DNA of 64,000 nucleotides, taken from positions 62,001 to 126,000 of the forward strand of contig NZ_SSNL01000008.1 in the NCBI RefSeq assembly GCF_007004735.1, written 5' to 3'. Below are positions 1 through 8,444 of the stretch, in pieces. Every line of letters begins with the position of its first letter. Positions within the stretch are counted from its first letter, which is position 1. This stretch comes from Salinigranum halophilum (GTDB lineage: Archaea; Halobacteriota; Halobacteria; Halobacteriales; Haloferacaceae). The notes beneath the pieces are model-generated. The model ran no database searches. It worked only from the letters and a program-made list of their open reading frames with translations, and was not told where the DNA came from. The translations under genes were made by a program, and so were the position numbers.

Positions 1-510
1 AAGGTCGAACACTCCGGACCCGTCGAGGAGGTGTACAACCGCCCGAAGACCGCGTTCGTGGCGACGTTCGTCGGTGACTCGAACCTCTTCTTCGGCGAGC
101 TCGTGAGTGTGAGCGACGACGGCGAGACGGCGGCGATGGAGACGGGACTGGGGACGTTCACCGTCAGTACGGCGAACCTCGTCTCCGAGCCACGAGACGT
201 CGTGGGTGACCGGATGCCGTTCGCCGTGCGGCCGCAGTATCTCCGCCTCGTCGACCCGGGCGAGACGGACAACGCCATCGACTGTGACGTCGAGGACGTC
301 CTCTACCAGTCGGGCACGGGGACGCAGGTCATCCTCTCCGCGACGGACGCCGACGGGAGCACCGTCGAGCTCCAGCTCAAGTCCGAGGACCGACTGACGG
401 TCGACAGCGAGGCGGTCACCGTCGGCTGGGACCCCGAACACACCATCCTGCTCGAACGGCCGAGCGTGGTGGAGGGCATCGACCTCGAGAAGGACATCCT
501 CGGGCAGTAA
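1..510 (+). CDS. ABC transporter ATP-binding protein, C-terminal part (PotA-like), truncated by the window edge
   Basis: The reading frame is open from base 1, so the nucleotide-binding domain lies upstream and is not seen. The visible start reads K-V-E-H-S-G-P-V-E-E-V-Y-N-R-P, then FVATFVGDSN, the hallmark junction of PotA/UgpC/FbpC-type ATPases between the ATPase core and the TOBE regulatory domain. The remaining 150 or so residues form that TOBE region. In the family this subunit energises import of polyamines or related solutes. It probably partners the permeases at 3617 and 8445 and the lipoprotein at 6961. The substrate cannot be read from this piece. Confidence 0.9.
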   Translation, partial: KVEHSGPVEEVYNRPKTAFVATFVGDSNLFFGELVSVSDDGETAAMETGLGTFTVSTANLVSEPRDVVGDRMPFAVRPQYLRLVDPGETDNAIDCDVEDVLYQSGTGTQVILSATDADGSTVELQLKSEDRLTVDSEAVTVGWDPEHTILLERPSVVEGIDLEKDILGQ

Positions 511-777
511 CGCGAGCACCCGACCGTCTCTTTCGGGTTCGCCGTCGGTTTGAGCGCGGGGACAGCCCCCACCGCGTGAGACGAAGCCGTCGACTAGCGT
601 GCCGCGTAGCGTGACACGAATACCGCGCGGTGCCCGGGCGCGGTGGACCGTCGCCTCTCCCAGTCGATTCGTCCCCCTTCGCACGTCTTCACCTGCATTC
701 GCAGACCGACGGCGATAGACGATACGCCAAACGGAACCACGCAAAGAGTTATTGCATCGATACGAGACGCTCTGAGT

Positions 778-2031
778 ATGAACCTGACACTCGACCGCGA
801 GCGGTTCGTTTCGACGATGAAAGCGCAGGCCGAAATCGGCGGCACCGACGGCGGCGGCCTCCACCGTCTCACCCTCTCCGATGACGACAAGGAGATTCGC
901 GACTGGTTCGCCGAGCAGATGGATGCGGAGGGCCTCGACACCCGCGTCGACACCTTCGGCAACATGTTCGGGCGGCGGGCGGGGACCGACCCCGACGCGA
1001 AGCCGGTGATGATCGGCTCGCACCTCGACTCCCAACCCTACGGCGGCATCTACGACGGTGCCCTCGGCGTCATCGCGGCGCTGGAGTTCGTCCGAACGCT
1101 GAACGACGAGGGAATCGAGACCACCCACCCCATCGAAGTCGTCAACTGGACCAACGAGGAAGGCTCGCGGTTCCAGCCGGCGATGCAGGGCAGCGGCGTC
1201 TGGGCGGGCGTCCTCGACATCGAAGCGGAGTACGCCAAGACCGACGCCGATGGCGCGGTGTTCGAAGACGAGTTGGAGCGAATCGGGTACAAGGGCGACG
1301 AGCCCTGCGAACCTCCCGAGGCGTACGAGGCGTACTTCGAACTCCACGTCGAGCAGGGGCCGTACCTCGAAGAGAACGAGAAGGAGGTCGGTGTCGTCAC
1401 GGGTGTCGTCGGCTTCACGTGGGGTGCCATCACCTTCTACGGCGACGCCGACCACTCGGGCCCGACGCCGATGCACTACCGGAAGGACGCCCTCGTCGCG
1501 GCCGCGGACGTCATCACCCAGATTCGCCGGATTCCCTCGACGCTCGGCGAGCGCACCGTCGGTACCACTGGATACGTGGACGTCAAGCCCAACTCCATCA
1601 ACATCATCCCGGACGAGGTGACGTTCACGTGGGGCTTCCGCGACCCCGAGGAGGAGATCATCGAAGAGGCCCGGAGTCGGGTCCTGCAGGAGGCCGAGTG
1701 GGCCGCCGAGCGCGAGGGTATCGAGTGGGAGTTCGAAGACCGGATGCGCGTCTCGCCGGTGCACTTCGCCGACCGAACCGTCGACGCCGTCCAGACCGCT
1801 GCGGACGACCTCGGCTACGACAGCATGCGCATCTTCAGCGGCGCGGGCCACGACGCGTCGTACATGGACCGCATCTGCGACACCGCGATGGTGTTCGCCG
1901 TCAGCGAGAACGGTAAGAGCCACAACGAGGACGAGTACACCTCGTGGGACGACTGCTACACGGCGGCGCAGACCATCGCCAACGCCGCCCTGACAATCGC
2001 ACAGGGTGACGGCCGCGAGGACGGCGAGTAG
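778..2031 (+). CDS. M20-family Zn-dependent amidohydrolase (N-carbamoyl-amino-acid hydrolase / allantoate amidohydrolase type)
   Basis: A 417-residue protein, the usual length for hydantoinase/carbamoylase M20 enzymes. Metal-binding motifs are visible: GSHLDS (His82), IYDGALGV (Asp93), NEEGSRF (Glu127/128), ELHVEQGP and a C-terminal SHNEDEY. The family cleaves N-carbamoyl amino acids, ureidoglycolate-like ureides or allantoate, releasing ammonia and CO2 or an amine. I chose the ATG at 778 because a TATA-like box (GTTATT, centre near 750) lies 28 nt upstream; a longer frame from 643 would run through that promoter. It sits just downstream of the importer ATPase and faces the cysteine hydrolase at 2044. 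Exact substrate is inferred only from the family. Confidence 0.9.
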   Translation: MNLTLDRERFVSTMKAQAEIGGTDGGGLHRLTLSDDDKEIRDWFAEQMDAEGLDTRVDTFGNMFGRRAGTDPDAKPVMIGSHLDSQPYGGIYDGALGVIAALEFVRTLNDEGIETTHPIEVVNWTNEEGSRFQPAMQGSGVWAGVLDIEAEYAKTDADGAVFEDELERIGYKGDEPCEPPEAYEAYFELHVEQGPYLEENEKEVGVVTGVVGFTWGAITFYGDADHSGPTPMHYRKDALVAAADVITQIRRIPSTLGERTVGTTGYVDVKPNSINIIPDEVTFTWGFRDPEEEIIEEARSRVLQEAEWAAEREGIEWEFEDRMRVSPVHFADRTVDAVQTAADDLGYDSMRIFSGAGHDASYMDRICDTAMVFAVSENGKSHNEDEYTSWDDCYTAAQTIANAALTIAQGDGREDGE

Positions 2032-2043
2032 CGCGTCCCGTTT

Positions 2044-2718
2044 TTACTGTTCGAGGCCGTCCACGTCCGCGCCACGCAGATAGTCGGCGACCTCTCCCAC
2101 GGGACGGACGTCGGCGTACTTCGCGTCCATGTCGAAGACGTTCGACTCGTGTGGTTCGGGCGCGCGGTCGCCGACGGCTTCGCCGGGTACGATAGTCCGG
2201 TAACCGTGTGCGCAGGCGTCGACGACCGTCGCACGGATACACCCGCTCGTGGTACAGCCGGTGACGACGACGGTGTCGACGCCCCACGCGACCAGCATCG
2301 ACGCGAGTTCGGTCTCGTGGAAGGCGCTCGCCTGGCGCTTGTCGAGGACGTGGTCCTCGTCCGCTCGGTGAAGTCGCTCGTCGATATCGACCCACCTCGA
2401 CCCCGCCTTCAGCGTGTCGAGACGGGGAATCTTCGCCTGCCAGATGCCGAAGTCGGCGTGGTCGGGGTGAGTAGAGACGATGCGGGTGAACACCACCGGC
2501 ACGTCGGTGTCGTGGGCGGCGTCGAGGAGGTCGTTCGTCCGGTCGACCACGCCCGTGAGGTCGCCGCCGAGGGGGCTTTCCGAATCGGTGAACCCGACCT
2601 GGAGGTCGACGACGACGAGCGCCGGCGTCGTCCCGTAGCCTACCCGGGTGTCCATACTCGCGCGCTCGTAGACGGCCTGTGTGGCCTCGGACGTGTGGGT
2701 CTCATTTGAACCGGCCAT
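2044..2718 (-). CDS. Isochorismatase-fold cysteine hydrolase (N-carbamoylsarcosine amidase-like)
   Basis: A 224-residue protein with the isochorismatase-family catalytic triad in order: Asp38 in VVVDLQ, Lys127 in LDKRQAS and Cys160 in TTSGCIRAT. The cysteine marks it as an amidase of the nicotinamidase / N-carbamoylsarcosine amidase branch rather than a true isochorismatase. The family hydrolyses an amide or N-carbamoyl bond through a thioester. A TATA-like box on the minus strand near 2744 supports the start. It converges on the M20 amidohydrolase with a 12-nt gap. Together with HyuA/HyuB farther on it would fit an N-methylhydantoin to N-carbamoylsarcosine to sarcosine route, which is inference. 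Confidence 0.88.
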   Translation of the reverse strand: MAGSNETHTSEATQAVYERASMDTRVGYGTTPALVVVDLQVGFTDSESPLGGDLTGVVDRTNDLLDAAHDTDVPVVFTRIVSTHPDHADFGIWQAKIPRLDTLKAGSRWVDIDERLHRADEDHVLDKRQASAFHETELASMLVAWGVDTVVVTGCTTSGCIRATVVDACAHGYRTIVPGEAVGDRAPEPHESNVFDMDAKYADVRPVGEVADYLRGADVDGLEQ

Positions 2719-2807
2719 GCCCGTGAGTCCACATCGAGCGTCATAACTCTTTCAGCGACGGTCGCGCTCGGGGCTACACTTTTCGTGGTCGCCTGCGAGC
2801 GGGTGGC

Positions 2808-3563
2808 ATGGTATCCCTCGAGGGAAAGACGGCACTAGTGACGGGTGCGAGCAGCGGCATCGGCCGGGGAATCGCGCTCGGCCTCGCCGAGGCGGGCGCG
2901 ACTGTCGGCGTGAACTACCCGCCCTTCGACGGCGAGGCCGAGAGGGCCGCGGCAGTCGTCGATGAGGTCGAAGCGGGAGGAGAAACGGGAGTCGCGCTCG
3001 AAGGGGACGTGCGCAGCGCCGAGAGCATCGAATCGATGGTGAGGGCGTTCGAGGACCGCTTCGGGGCTCCCGACGTCCTCTGTAACAACGCGGGCATCGT
3101 CACCCAGTCGCACCTGGCTGAGATGCCCGTCGAGACCTGGGACGAGATGATACAGGTGAACCTCCGCGGGGTGTTCCTCACGACGCGGTTCGTCCTCCCG
3201 GGGATGCTCGAGGCGGGGCGGGGCAGCGTCGTCAACACGGCCTCGCAGCTAGGAATCAAGGGTGCGCCAGAGCTCGTCCACTACTCGGCGGCGAAGGGAG
3301 GCATCATCGCGTTCACTCGCGCGCTGGCTCGCGAGGTGTCGCCGACGGTTCGGGTGAACGCCGTCGCGCCCGGACCCATCGAGACGGACCTCCTCGCGGA
3401 CATCTCCGAGGAGTGGCGCGCCGCGAAGGAGGCCGAGTTGCCGATGGGTCGGCTGGGGCAGGTCGACGACGTCGTCCCGACGGTGGTGTTCCTCGCGAGC
3501 GAGGAGAGCAGCTACTACACCGGACAGACGCTGAGTCCCGACGGCGGCGACGCGATGCACTGA
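2808..3563 (+). CDS. Short-chain dehydrogenase/reductase (SDR)
   Basis: A 251-residue classical SDR: TGASSGIG cofactor-binding motif near residues 13-20, NNAG near 95, catalytic Ser in the NTASQLG segment and YSAAK (Tyr and Lys) near 159, then the PG motif (APGPIETD). The family oxidises alcohols or reduces ketones with NAD(P)H; glucose 1-dehydrogenase and 3-oxoacyl-ACP reductase are common but unreliable labels. A TATA-like box near 2780 is 28 nt upstream of the ATG. It lies between the amidohydrolases and the first permease, so an oxidative step in the same pathway is likely. A second SDR is at 5002. Confidence 0.88.
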   Translation: MVSLEGKTALVTGASSGIGRGIALGLAEAGATVGVNYPPFDGEAERAAAVVDEVEAGGETGVALEGDVRSAESIESMVRAFEDRFGAPDVLCNNAGIVTQSHLAEMPVETWDEMIQVNLRGVFLTTRFVLPGMLEAGRGSVVNTASQLGIKGAPELVHYSAAKGGIIAFTRALAREVSPTVRVNAVAPGPIETDLLADISEEWRAAKEAELPMGRLGQVDDVVPTVVFLASEESSYYTGQTLSPDGGDAMH

Positions 3564-3616
3564 GTTTTACCGCCGAACTGAGGATTTATATCCTTCCCCG
3601 GGCATCTCCGTGGTAG

Positions 3617-4465
3617 ATGGCAACGAAAACCGTGAGTGAGAGTGGCGCGGCAGAGACGTCCGCGCGCGGCTCCCTCGTCGAACGAATCAGCGTCAAACAC
3701 GTACTCGTCGTCTACACCGCGCTCATCGCGCTGTACATCTACGCACCCATCCTCTCGGTCATCGGCTTCTCGTTCAACTCGGGCGGGCTGACCTTCCCCT
3801 TCGTCTCGTTCACGACCGAGTGGTACGTCGAACTCATCAACACCGAGGCGATGGTCGAGGCGGTGAGCCGGTCGCTCCAGCTCGCTATCGTGGTGATGGT
3901 CATCACCACCCTGCTGGCGACGGCGACGGCGCTCGCGTACCGCCGCGAGTTCGTCGGCGGCCGAGCGCTCCTGTTCTTGCTCATCCTCGGCATCATCACC
4001 CCCGGCATCACCTACGGCGTGGGCGCGACACTCTTCTTGAACGAACTCCTCGACCTCAACAAGGGGCTGTGGCTCGCCGTGCCGGTCCACGTCGTCTGGG
4101 CGCTCCCGTTCGCCGTCATCGTGCTCCTGGCAGGGTTCCCGCCGAACCTCGCAGAGAACGAGGAGGCCGCCCGCGTGATGGGTGCGGACAGGGTGACCGT
4201 CTTCCGGCAGATCATCCTCCCGCAGATCGCACCCACCGTCCTCGGTGCCGCCGTGTTCGCCTTCACGCTCTCGTACAACGAGGCCACGCGCAGTCTGCTC
4301 CTCCTGGGCGACCAGAACACGATGCCGCTCGAGGTGTTCTCTATCGCGAGCGCGACGCGGGCGACACCGGTCCTCTTCGCCCTCGGCAGTATCACGACCA
4401 TCGCCTCGACGGTCCTGCTCGGTTTCGCGGGCTTCCTGGTCTTTTACGGCGCGAAGAACCGCTGA
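3617..4465 (+). CDS. ABC transporter permease (PotC-like)
   Basis: A 282-residue integral membrane protein with about six hydrophobic helices. The EAA-loop sequence ENEEAARVMGADRVTVFRQIILPQIAP, which contacts the ATPase, is clear near residues 185-210. The architecture matches PotC-type permeases of polyamine/iron-type importers. A strong TATA box (GGATTTATATCC, centre near 3588) is 29 nt upstream of the ATG. It is separated from its likely partner permease (8445) by the oppositely oriented DUF3830-SDR-asparaginase block, so the importer genes are shuffled rather than in one operon. Confidence 0.9.
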   Translation: MATKTVSESGAAETSARGSLVERISVKHVLVVYTALIALYIYAPILSVIGFSFNSGGLTFPFVSFTTEWYVELINTEAMVEAVSRSLQLAIVVMVITTLLATATALAYRREFVGGRALLFLLILGIITPGITYGVGATLFLNELLDLNKGLWLAVPVHVVWALPFAVIVLLAGFPPNLAENEEAARVMGADRVTVFRQIILPQIAPTVLGAAVFAFTLSYNEATRSLLLLGDQNTMPLEVFSIASATRATPVLFALGSITTIASTVLLGFAGFLVFYGAKNR

Positions 4466-4576
4466 GTCGTCGTTCTTCTTCCGGGGCACCGGTCGTGTCT
4501 CGCTTCTCGCAGTGTCGAACCGTGCGTGCCGACAGCCGAGACGCGGCCTCGACTCACGCCGGGCTCCGACGTCCCT

Positions 4577-5005
4577 TCAGTCGTCGACCAGCCGAATCGT
4601 CACCGGCTGGACCCCCTCCGCCAGGGTCCGCTCTTCGAGCGCCGCCAGTTCCTCGCGCGAGGCGTCGAGCGTCGCGACGTGGTTGCCCGCCAACTCCCCG
4701 GCGGGGCTCTTGAAGCAGGTCGGGCCGCAGGCGACGAGTATCTCCTGTTCGTTTCGATAGCCGGGGTAGAGGAGGACGTCCCCGCGGGAGGGGTACACCG
4801 TGTGATTCTCCCGCGGCACCTCGCCCAGTTCCACCTCGTCGATGTTCACCCAGACGGCGTAGCCGCTCCAGCGGACGTGCATCAGGTCCGACTCGTGCGG
4901 GAGGAACGACCGCAGGGTCGCGACGGATTCGGGCGCGTCGTCGACGAGGAGGTCGCCGGAGAACGTCTCCCCGGTGCCGACGTCGAGTTCGAGTCGCGGA
5001 GTCAT
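4577..5005 (-). CDS. DUF3830 family protein (cyclophilin-like fold)
   Basis: A 142-residue protein starting MTPRLELDVGTGETFSGDLL. It contains SDLMHVRWSGYAVWVNID, then YPSRGDVLLYPGYRNEQEILVACGPT, which I recognise as DUF3830, a small beta-rich family related to cyclophilin-like folds. Its function is not established. The ATG overlaps the stop of the upstream SDR by 4 nt (ATGA at 5002-5005), so the two are translationally coupled. In my recollection DUF3830 genes often sit beside hydantoin/amide catabolic genes, which matches this setting. A longer frame to 5779 overlaps the SDR and was rejected as start. Confidence 0.75.
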   Translation of the reverse strand: MTPRLELDVGTGETFSGDLLVDDAPESVATLRSFLPHESDLMHVRWSGYAVWVNIDEVELGEVPRENHTVYPSRGDVLLYPGYRNEQEILVACGPTCFKSPAGELAGNHVATLDASREELAALEERTLAEGVQPVTIRLVDD

Positions 5006-5766
5006 TGTGCGGTCCACCCGCCGTCGACGCTCAGCACGGTCCCGGTGACGAAGTCCGACTCCGCACTCGCGAGGAACAGCGCCGCGTCGGCGACGTCCTG
5101 TGGCGTGCCGAACCGGGGCCACGGCGTCCGGCGCTGCCAGTCTTCGAGGAGCACGGGGTCCGTCTCGCGCCACTCGGCGTTCTGCGCCGTCTCGATGATG
5201 CCTGGCGCGAGGGCGTTGACGTTCACCTCGTCCGCGGCGTAATCGAGCGCCATCTGTCGGGTCAGGTTGGCGACCGCGCCCTTCGAGGCGCAGTAGGCCG
5301 CGCTCTGTCCGCCACCTACGAGGCCGTAGATGGACGCGAGGTTGACGATTTTTCCCTTGCGCTCGCGAAGGTGCGGCAACGCGTGTTTCGCACAGAGGAA
5401 CACCCCGCGGACGTTGACGTCCATGACGGCGTCGTAGTCGGCCATCGGGGCCTCGTCGGCGGGCGCTTGGTAGTAGATACCCGCGTTGTTCACGAGGACG
5501 TCGAGGCCGCCGAACGTCGAGACTGCGGTGTCGACCGCGGCCTGCACGTCGGCCTCGTCGGTGACGTCCGTCTCGACGAACGTGTACTCGGCGTCGACGG
5601 CGTCGAGCCGGTCGAACACCGATTCTTCGTCCTCGAGTTTGGGGTCGCGCCTGACGTCGGCGACGACGACGTTCGCGCCCTCTCTCCCGAAGGTCGTGGC
5701 GATGGCGTTTCCGATTCCCGAACTGGCGCCCGTGACGAGCGCGACACTCTCGGCGAGGCGTGTCAT
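5002..5766 (-). CDS. Short-chain dehydrogenase/reductase (SDR)
   Basis: A 254-residue classical SDR: TGASSGIG near residues 13-20, NNAG near 92, Ser in LASIYG, YCASK for the catalytic Tyr and Lys, then APGIIET. It begins a two-gene unit with the DUF3830 gene through a 4-nt overlap. The TATA-like GTTATC near 5798 on the opposite strand lies about 32 nt from the ATG. It is probably a dehydrogenase for an alcohol or hydroxy intermediate of the local pathway. It is not a close duplicate of the SDR at 2808, as the substrate-loop regions differ. Confidence 0.88.
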   Translation of the reverse strand: MTRLAESVALVTGASSGIGNAIATTFGREGANVVVADVRRDPKLEDEESVFDRLDAVDAEYTFVETDVTDEADVQAAVDTAVSTFGGLDVLVNNAGIYYQAPADEAPMADYDAVMDVNVRGVFLCAKHALPHLRERKGKIVNLASIYGLVGGGQSAAYCASKGAVANLTRQMALDYAADEVNVNALAPGIIETAQNAEWRETDPVLLEDWQRRTPWPRFGTPQDVADAALFLASAESDFVTGTVLSVDGGWTAQ

Positions 5767-5821
5767 GAGAGTCGGTCACACGAGCGGGAGAAGTAGTTAT
5801 CGCCGCCGGAGCGCCGACGTG

Positions 5822-6793
5822 TCAGAGAGCGAAGTACGGTTCGACGTCCTCGACGGTGTCGGCCGCCGTGAGCGCCAGCGCGAGCGTGAGTCGGGCCTTC
5901 TGGGGCGGGAGGTCGCCCCCGGAGAGCGCGCCTTGGTCGGCCAGGGTCGCCCCACCGCCGGGTGTCCCGTAGACGGGGGCGACGGCCCCCGCGCCACACC
6001 GGGAGGTGACGACGACGGGGACGCCCGTCTCGACGGCGCGGCCGACGGCGTCGCCGAGCGCGCTCGTGGTGTTTCCGAGGCCGGTCCCCTCGAGTACGAG
6101 GCCGTCCACGCCGGCGGCGAGTGCCCGGTCGATGGCCGCCGCGTCGACGCCGACACCCGTCGTCACCACCTCGACGCGTGCGGTGGGTTCGCGGACGGGG
6201 ACGCGGACACAGCGTCGGCCGGGTTCGCGGTAGAACCGCACGTCACCCGGGTGGAAACTGGCGACTGGCCCGGTGTTCGGCGAGGCGAACGTCTCGAGCG
6301 CGCTCGTGTGGGTCTTGGTGACGTCGCGCGCGGCGTGGAGTTCCTCGTTGAACGCGATGTAGACGCCACCAGCTCCCGACAGTCGGTCGTGGACGGCCGC
6401 ACGAACCGCCGTGAGCAGGTTCGACGGGCCGTCGGGACTCACCTGGTCGGGGCGGCGCTGTGCGCCGGTGAAGACGACGGGAGCGTCGACGTCGAGCGTC
6501 GAGTCCAGCAGGTACGCCGACTCCTCCATCGTGTCGGTTCCGTGGGTGACGACGACGCCGTCGGCCCCGCCGTCGACGGCGCGCTCGGCCGCCTCACCCA
6601 CGCGGGCGACGGTCGAGAAGTCCATGTCGAAGCTCGGGACCTGTGCGACCTGTTCCACCGAGAGGGTCGCGTAGCGCTCGAGGTCCGGGACGGCCTCGAC
6701 GAGGTCCGCCCCCGAGAGTTCGGGCGTCGCCCCCGTGTCCTTCGACGTGCTCGCGATGGTCCCACCGGTGCCGAGTACCGTGACGTGTGCCAT
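5822..6793 (-). CDS. L-asparaginase family amidohydrolase
   Basis: A 323-residue protein with both catalytic threonine motifs of the asparaginase I/II family: GTGGTIAST near residues 6-14 and THGTDTMEES with the second Thr in the middle third. Length fits the family (320-350). The reaction is hydrolysis of asparagine or a similar side-chain amide to acid plus ammonia. The ATG at 6793 has a TATA-like box near 6820. It is divergent from the importer lipoprotein, sharing the 167-bp regulatory region that carries a 16-bp palindrome. Within this island it could deamidate a pathway intermediate instead of free asparagine; that is inference. Confidence 0.9.
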   Translation of the reverse strand: MAHVTVLGTGGTIASTSKDTGATPELSGADLVEAVPDLERYATLSVEQVAQVPSFDMDFSTVARVGEAAERAVDGGADGVVVTHGTDTMEESAYLLDSTLDVDAPVVFTGAQRRPDQVSPDGPSNLLTAVRAAVHDRLSGAGGVYIAFNEELHAARDVTKTHTSALETFASPNTGPVASFHPGDVRFYREPGRRCVRVPVREPTARVEVVTTGVGVDAAAIDRALAAGVDGLVLEGTGLGNTTSALGDAVGRAVETGVPVVVTSRCGAGAVAPVYGTPGGGATLADQGALSGGDLPPQKARLTLALALTAADTVEDVEPYFAL

Positions 6794-6902
6794 ACGGGGG
6801 GAGACTCGGAAGTGGAGATTAGTTCTTTCGCCACGGCCACCGAACGAACGTTGGGAGAACACCGCCGCCGTCAAAATTATATCTAGTATTAAGACGTGTA
6901 CG

Positions 6903-6939
6903 TTGTGTATATACACAAACCGATATGAAGTTATATATA
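6903..6939 (+). promoter_or_regulatory. 16-bp perfect palindrome next to the importer-lipoprotein TATA box
   Basis: TTGTGTATATACACAA at 6903-6918 is a perfect 16-bp palindrome. It is followed by the TATA box TTATATATA at 6931-6939, centred 26 nt before the ATG at 6961. The palindrome therefore sits just upstream of the BRE/TATA element, where a haloarchaeal activator or repressor would bind. It is also within reach of the divergent asparaginase promoter. The IclR protein at 18325 is the obvious candidate binder, by proximity only. Confidence 0.6.
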
Positions 6940-6960
6940 CCCCACCACGAATGTGGTACC

Positions 6961-8397
6961 ATGTCCCGTGGCATTAGCAGACGCAACTTCATGTTGCACG
7001 CAGGAGTGACCGCCGGCGCAGTCGGACTGGCCGGCTGTACCGGGGGCGGAAACGACGGTGGAAACGGTGGAGACGGCGGGAACGGTGGCGGCGGCGGAAA
7101 CGGTGGCGGTGGTGGTGACGGCGGCGGGAGCGGTGGTGACGGCGGCGGTGCGAGCGGGTCGCGCCCCCTGAAGTGGATGGGCCCGGCGTGGGCTGTTCGC
7201 GGCGGTCAGGGCGACAAGTTCACCGAGATGACGGGGAACGAGATCGAAATCACGACCGCCGACATCCCGACCACCCAGCAGAAGCTCCTCAGCGGCGACC
7301 GCGAGACGTTCGACGCCTTCTCGCTCGACACGTCCGGGTCGGGCGCGATCACGAAGGACAACGACGCGAGCATCCCCGTCCCGACGAGCGCGCTCGACAA
7401 GTGGGACGAGAGCACCGTCACCGAACTCTTCACCAACCCCGGCGAGCGGGTCGACTACCTCGGTGCGCAGACGGACACTATCCTGGGAGAGCTGTGGGCC
7501 GACGAGGGGCGGACCGAACTCCTGTTCCCGCCACACGTGTACAACTTCGACGCCATCGGGCTGAACCCGAAGCTCGTCGACGTCGACGCCGTCACGAAGT
7601 GGTCGGCGCTGTTCGACGACCAGTACTCGGGGCAGGTCGCCATGGGCGCGACGTCCGCGATCTCCATCCCCGAGGCGCTCATGCACCTCCTCGACAACGG
7701 GATGATCGACGCCAACGTGGGCGACCTGAACAACCCGACAGAAGACCAGCTCGACGCGGCCGTCGACTTCCTCATCAAGGAGAAGGAGGCCGGCCAGTTC
7801 CGCTCGACGTGGGTCGCCTACGGCAACTCCGTGAACCTCATGTCCTCCGAAGAAGCCATCCTCGGCGACATCTGGCAGCCCGCCTGCCTCGACGTCCGCC
7901 GCGCGGGGACGCCGTGTACCTACGCCACGATGAGCGACGGGGTCCAGGGGTACCGTTACTGGTACGGCGGCATCGCGCCGGTGAGTCCCGGTGCCTCGTC
8001 GCGGAACAACGTCGACGCGGTCCACTCGCTCATCAACGACGTCCACTACGGCGCGTGGTTCCCCGGCTTCATCCAGGGCTGGGGCTACTCGGTCCCGCAC
8101 TACCCGAACACGGACCTCGTCCGCGACGGCTCCGACGAATCGGGACAGGGCATGGGCCCCGAGTACTACGACTGGGCGTACGAAGGGACGGCGACCTACC
8201 AGTCGGTCGCCGAACCGGGCCTGTTCGACCCCCAGACCTACGAGTGGTCGATGGAGGAGGGCTCGCCGGCTTCTGATGGCAAGGCTCGTGACTCCGGTCC
8301 CATCGAAGAGCGCATCGACCGTCTGGGCTTCTTCCAGATCTGGCCGAGCAACGCGGACTACATGCTCAGCCGCTGGCAGGAGTTCACTAGCGCCTGA
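6961..8397 (+). CDS. ABC transporter substrate-binding lipoprotein (PotD/extracellular solute-binding protein type), Tat-exported
   Basis: A 478-residue protein. The N-terminus has a twin-arginine signal (SRRNFM, Arg7-Arg8), a short hydrophobic stretch and a lipobox LAGC with Cys26, so it is a Tat-exported, lipid-anchored protein as usual in haloarchaea. Residues about 27-70 are a Gly/Asp/Asn-rich linker. The remainder is a periplasmic-binding-protein fold of the spermidine/putrescine type. A perfect leaderless arrangement (TATA near 6935, ATG at 6961) fixes the start; an in-frame ATG at 6925 would lie inside the promoter. Permease B follows 47 nt downstream. The protein captures the island's unknown substrate outside the cell. 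Confidence 0.92.
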   Translation: MSRGISRRNFMLHAGVTAGAVGLAGCTGGGNDGGNGGDGGNGGGGGNGGGGGDGGGSGGDGGGASGSRPLKWMGPAWAVRGGQGDKFTEMTGNEIEITTADIPTTQQKLLSGDRETFDAFSLDTSGSGAITKDNDASIPVPTSALDKWDESTVTELFTNPGERVDYLGAQTDTILGELWADEGRTELLFPPHVYNFDAIGLNPKLVDVDAVTKWSALFDDQYSGQVAMGATSAISIPEALMHLLDNGMIDANVGDLNNPTEDQLDAAVDFLIKEKEAGQFRSTWVAYGNSVNLMSSEEAILGDIWQPACLDVRRAGTPCTYATMSDGVQGYRYWYGGIAPVSPGASSRNNVDAVHSLINDVHYGAWFPGFIQGWGYSVPHYPNTDLVRDGSDESGQGMGPEYYDWAYEGTATYQSVAEPGLFDPQTYEWSMEEGSPASDGKARDSGPIEERIDRLGFFQIWPSNADYMLSRWQEFTSA

Positions 8398-8444
8398 ACC
8401 GACCGACGAATAACTATTTGAGACTCCCTCACATGCCGGATACT

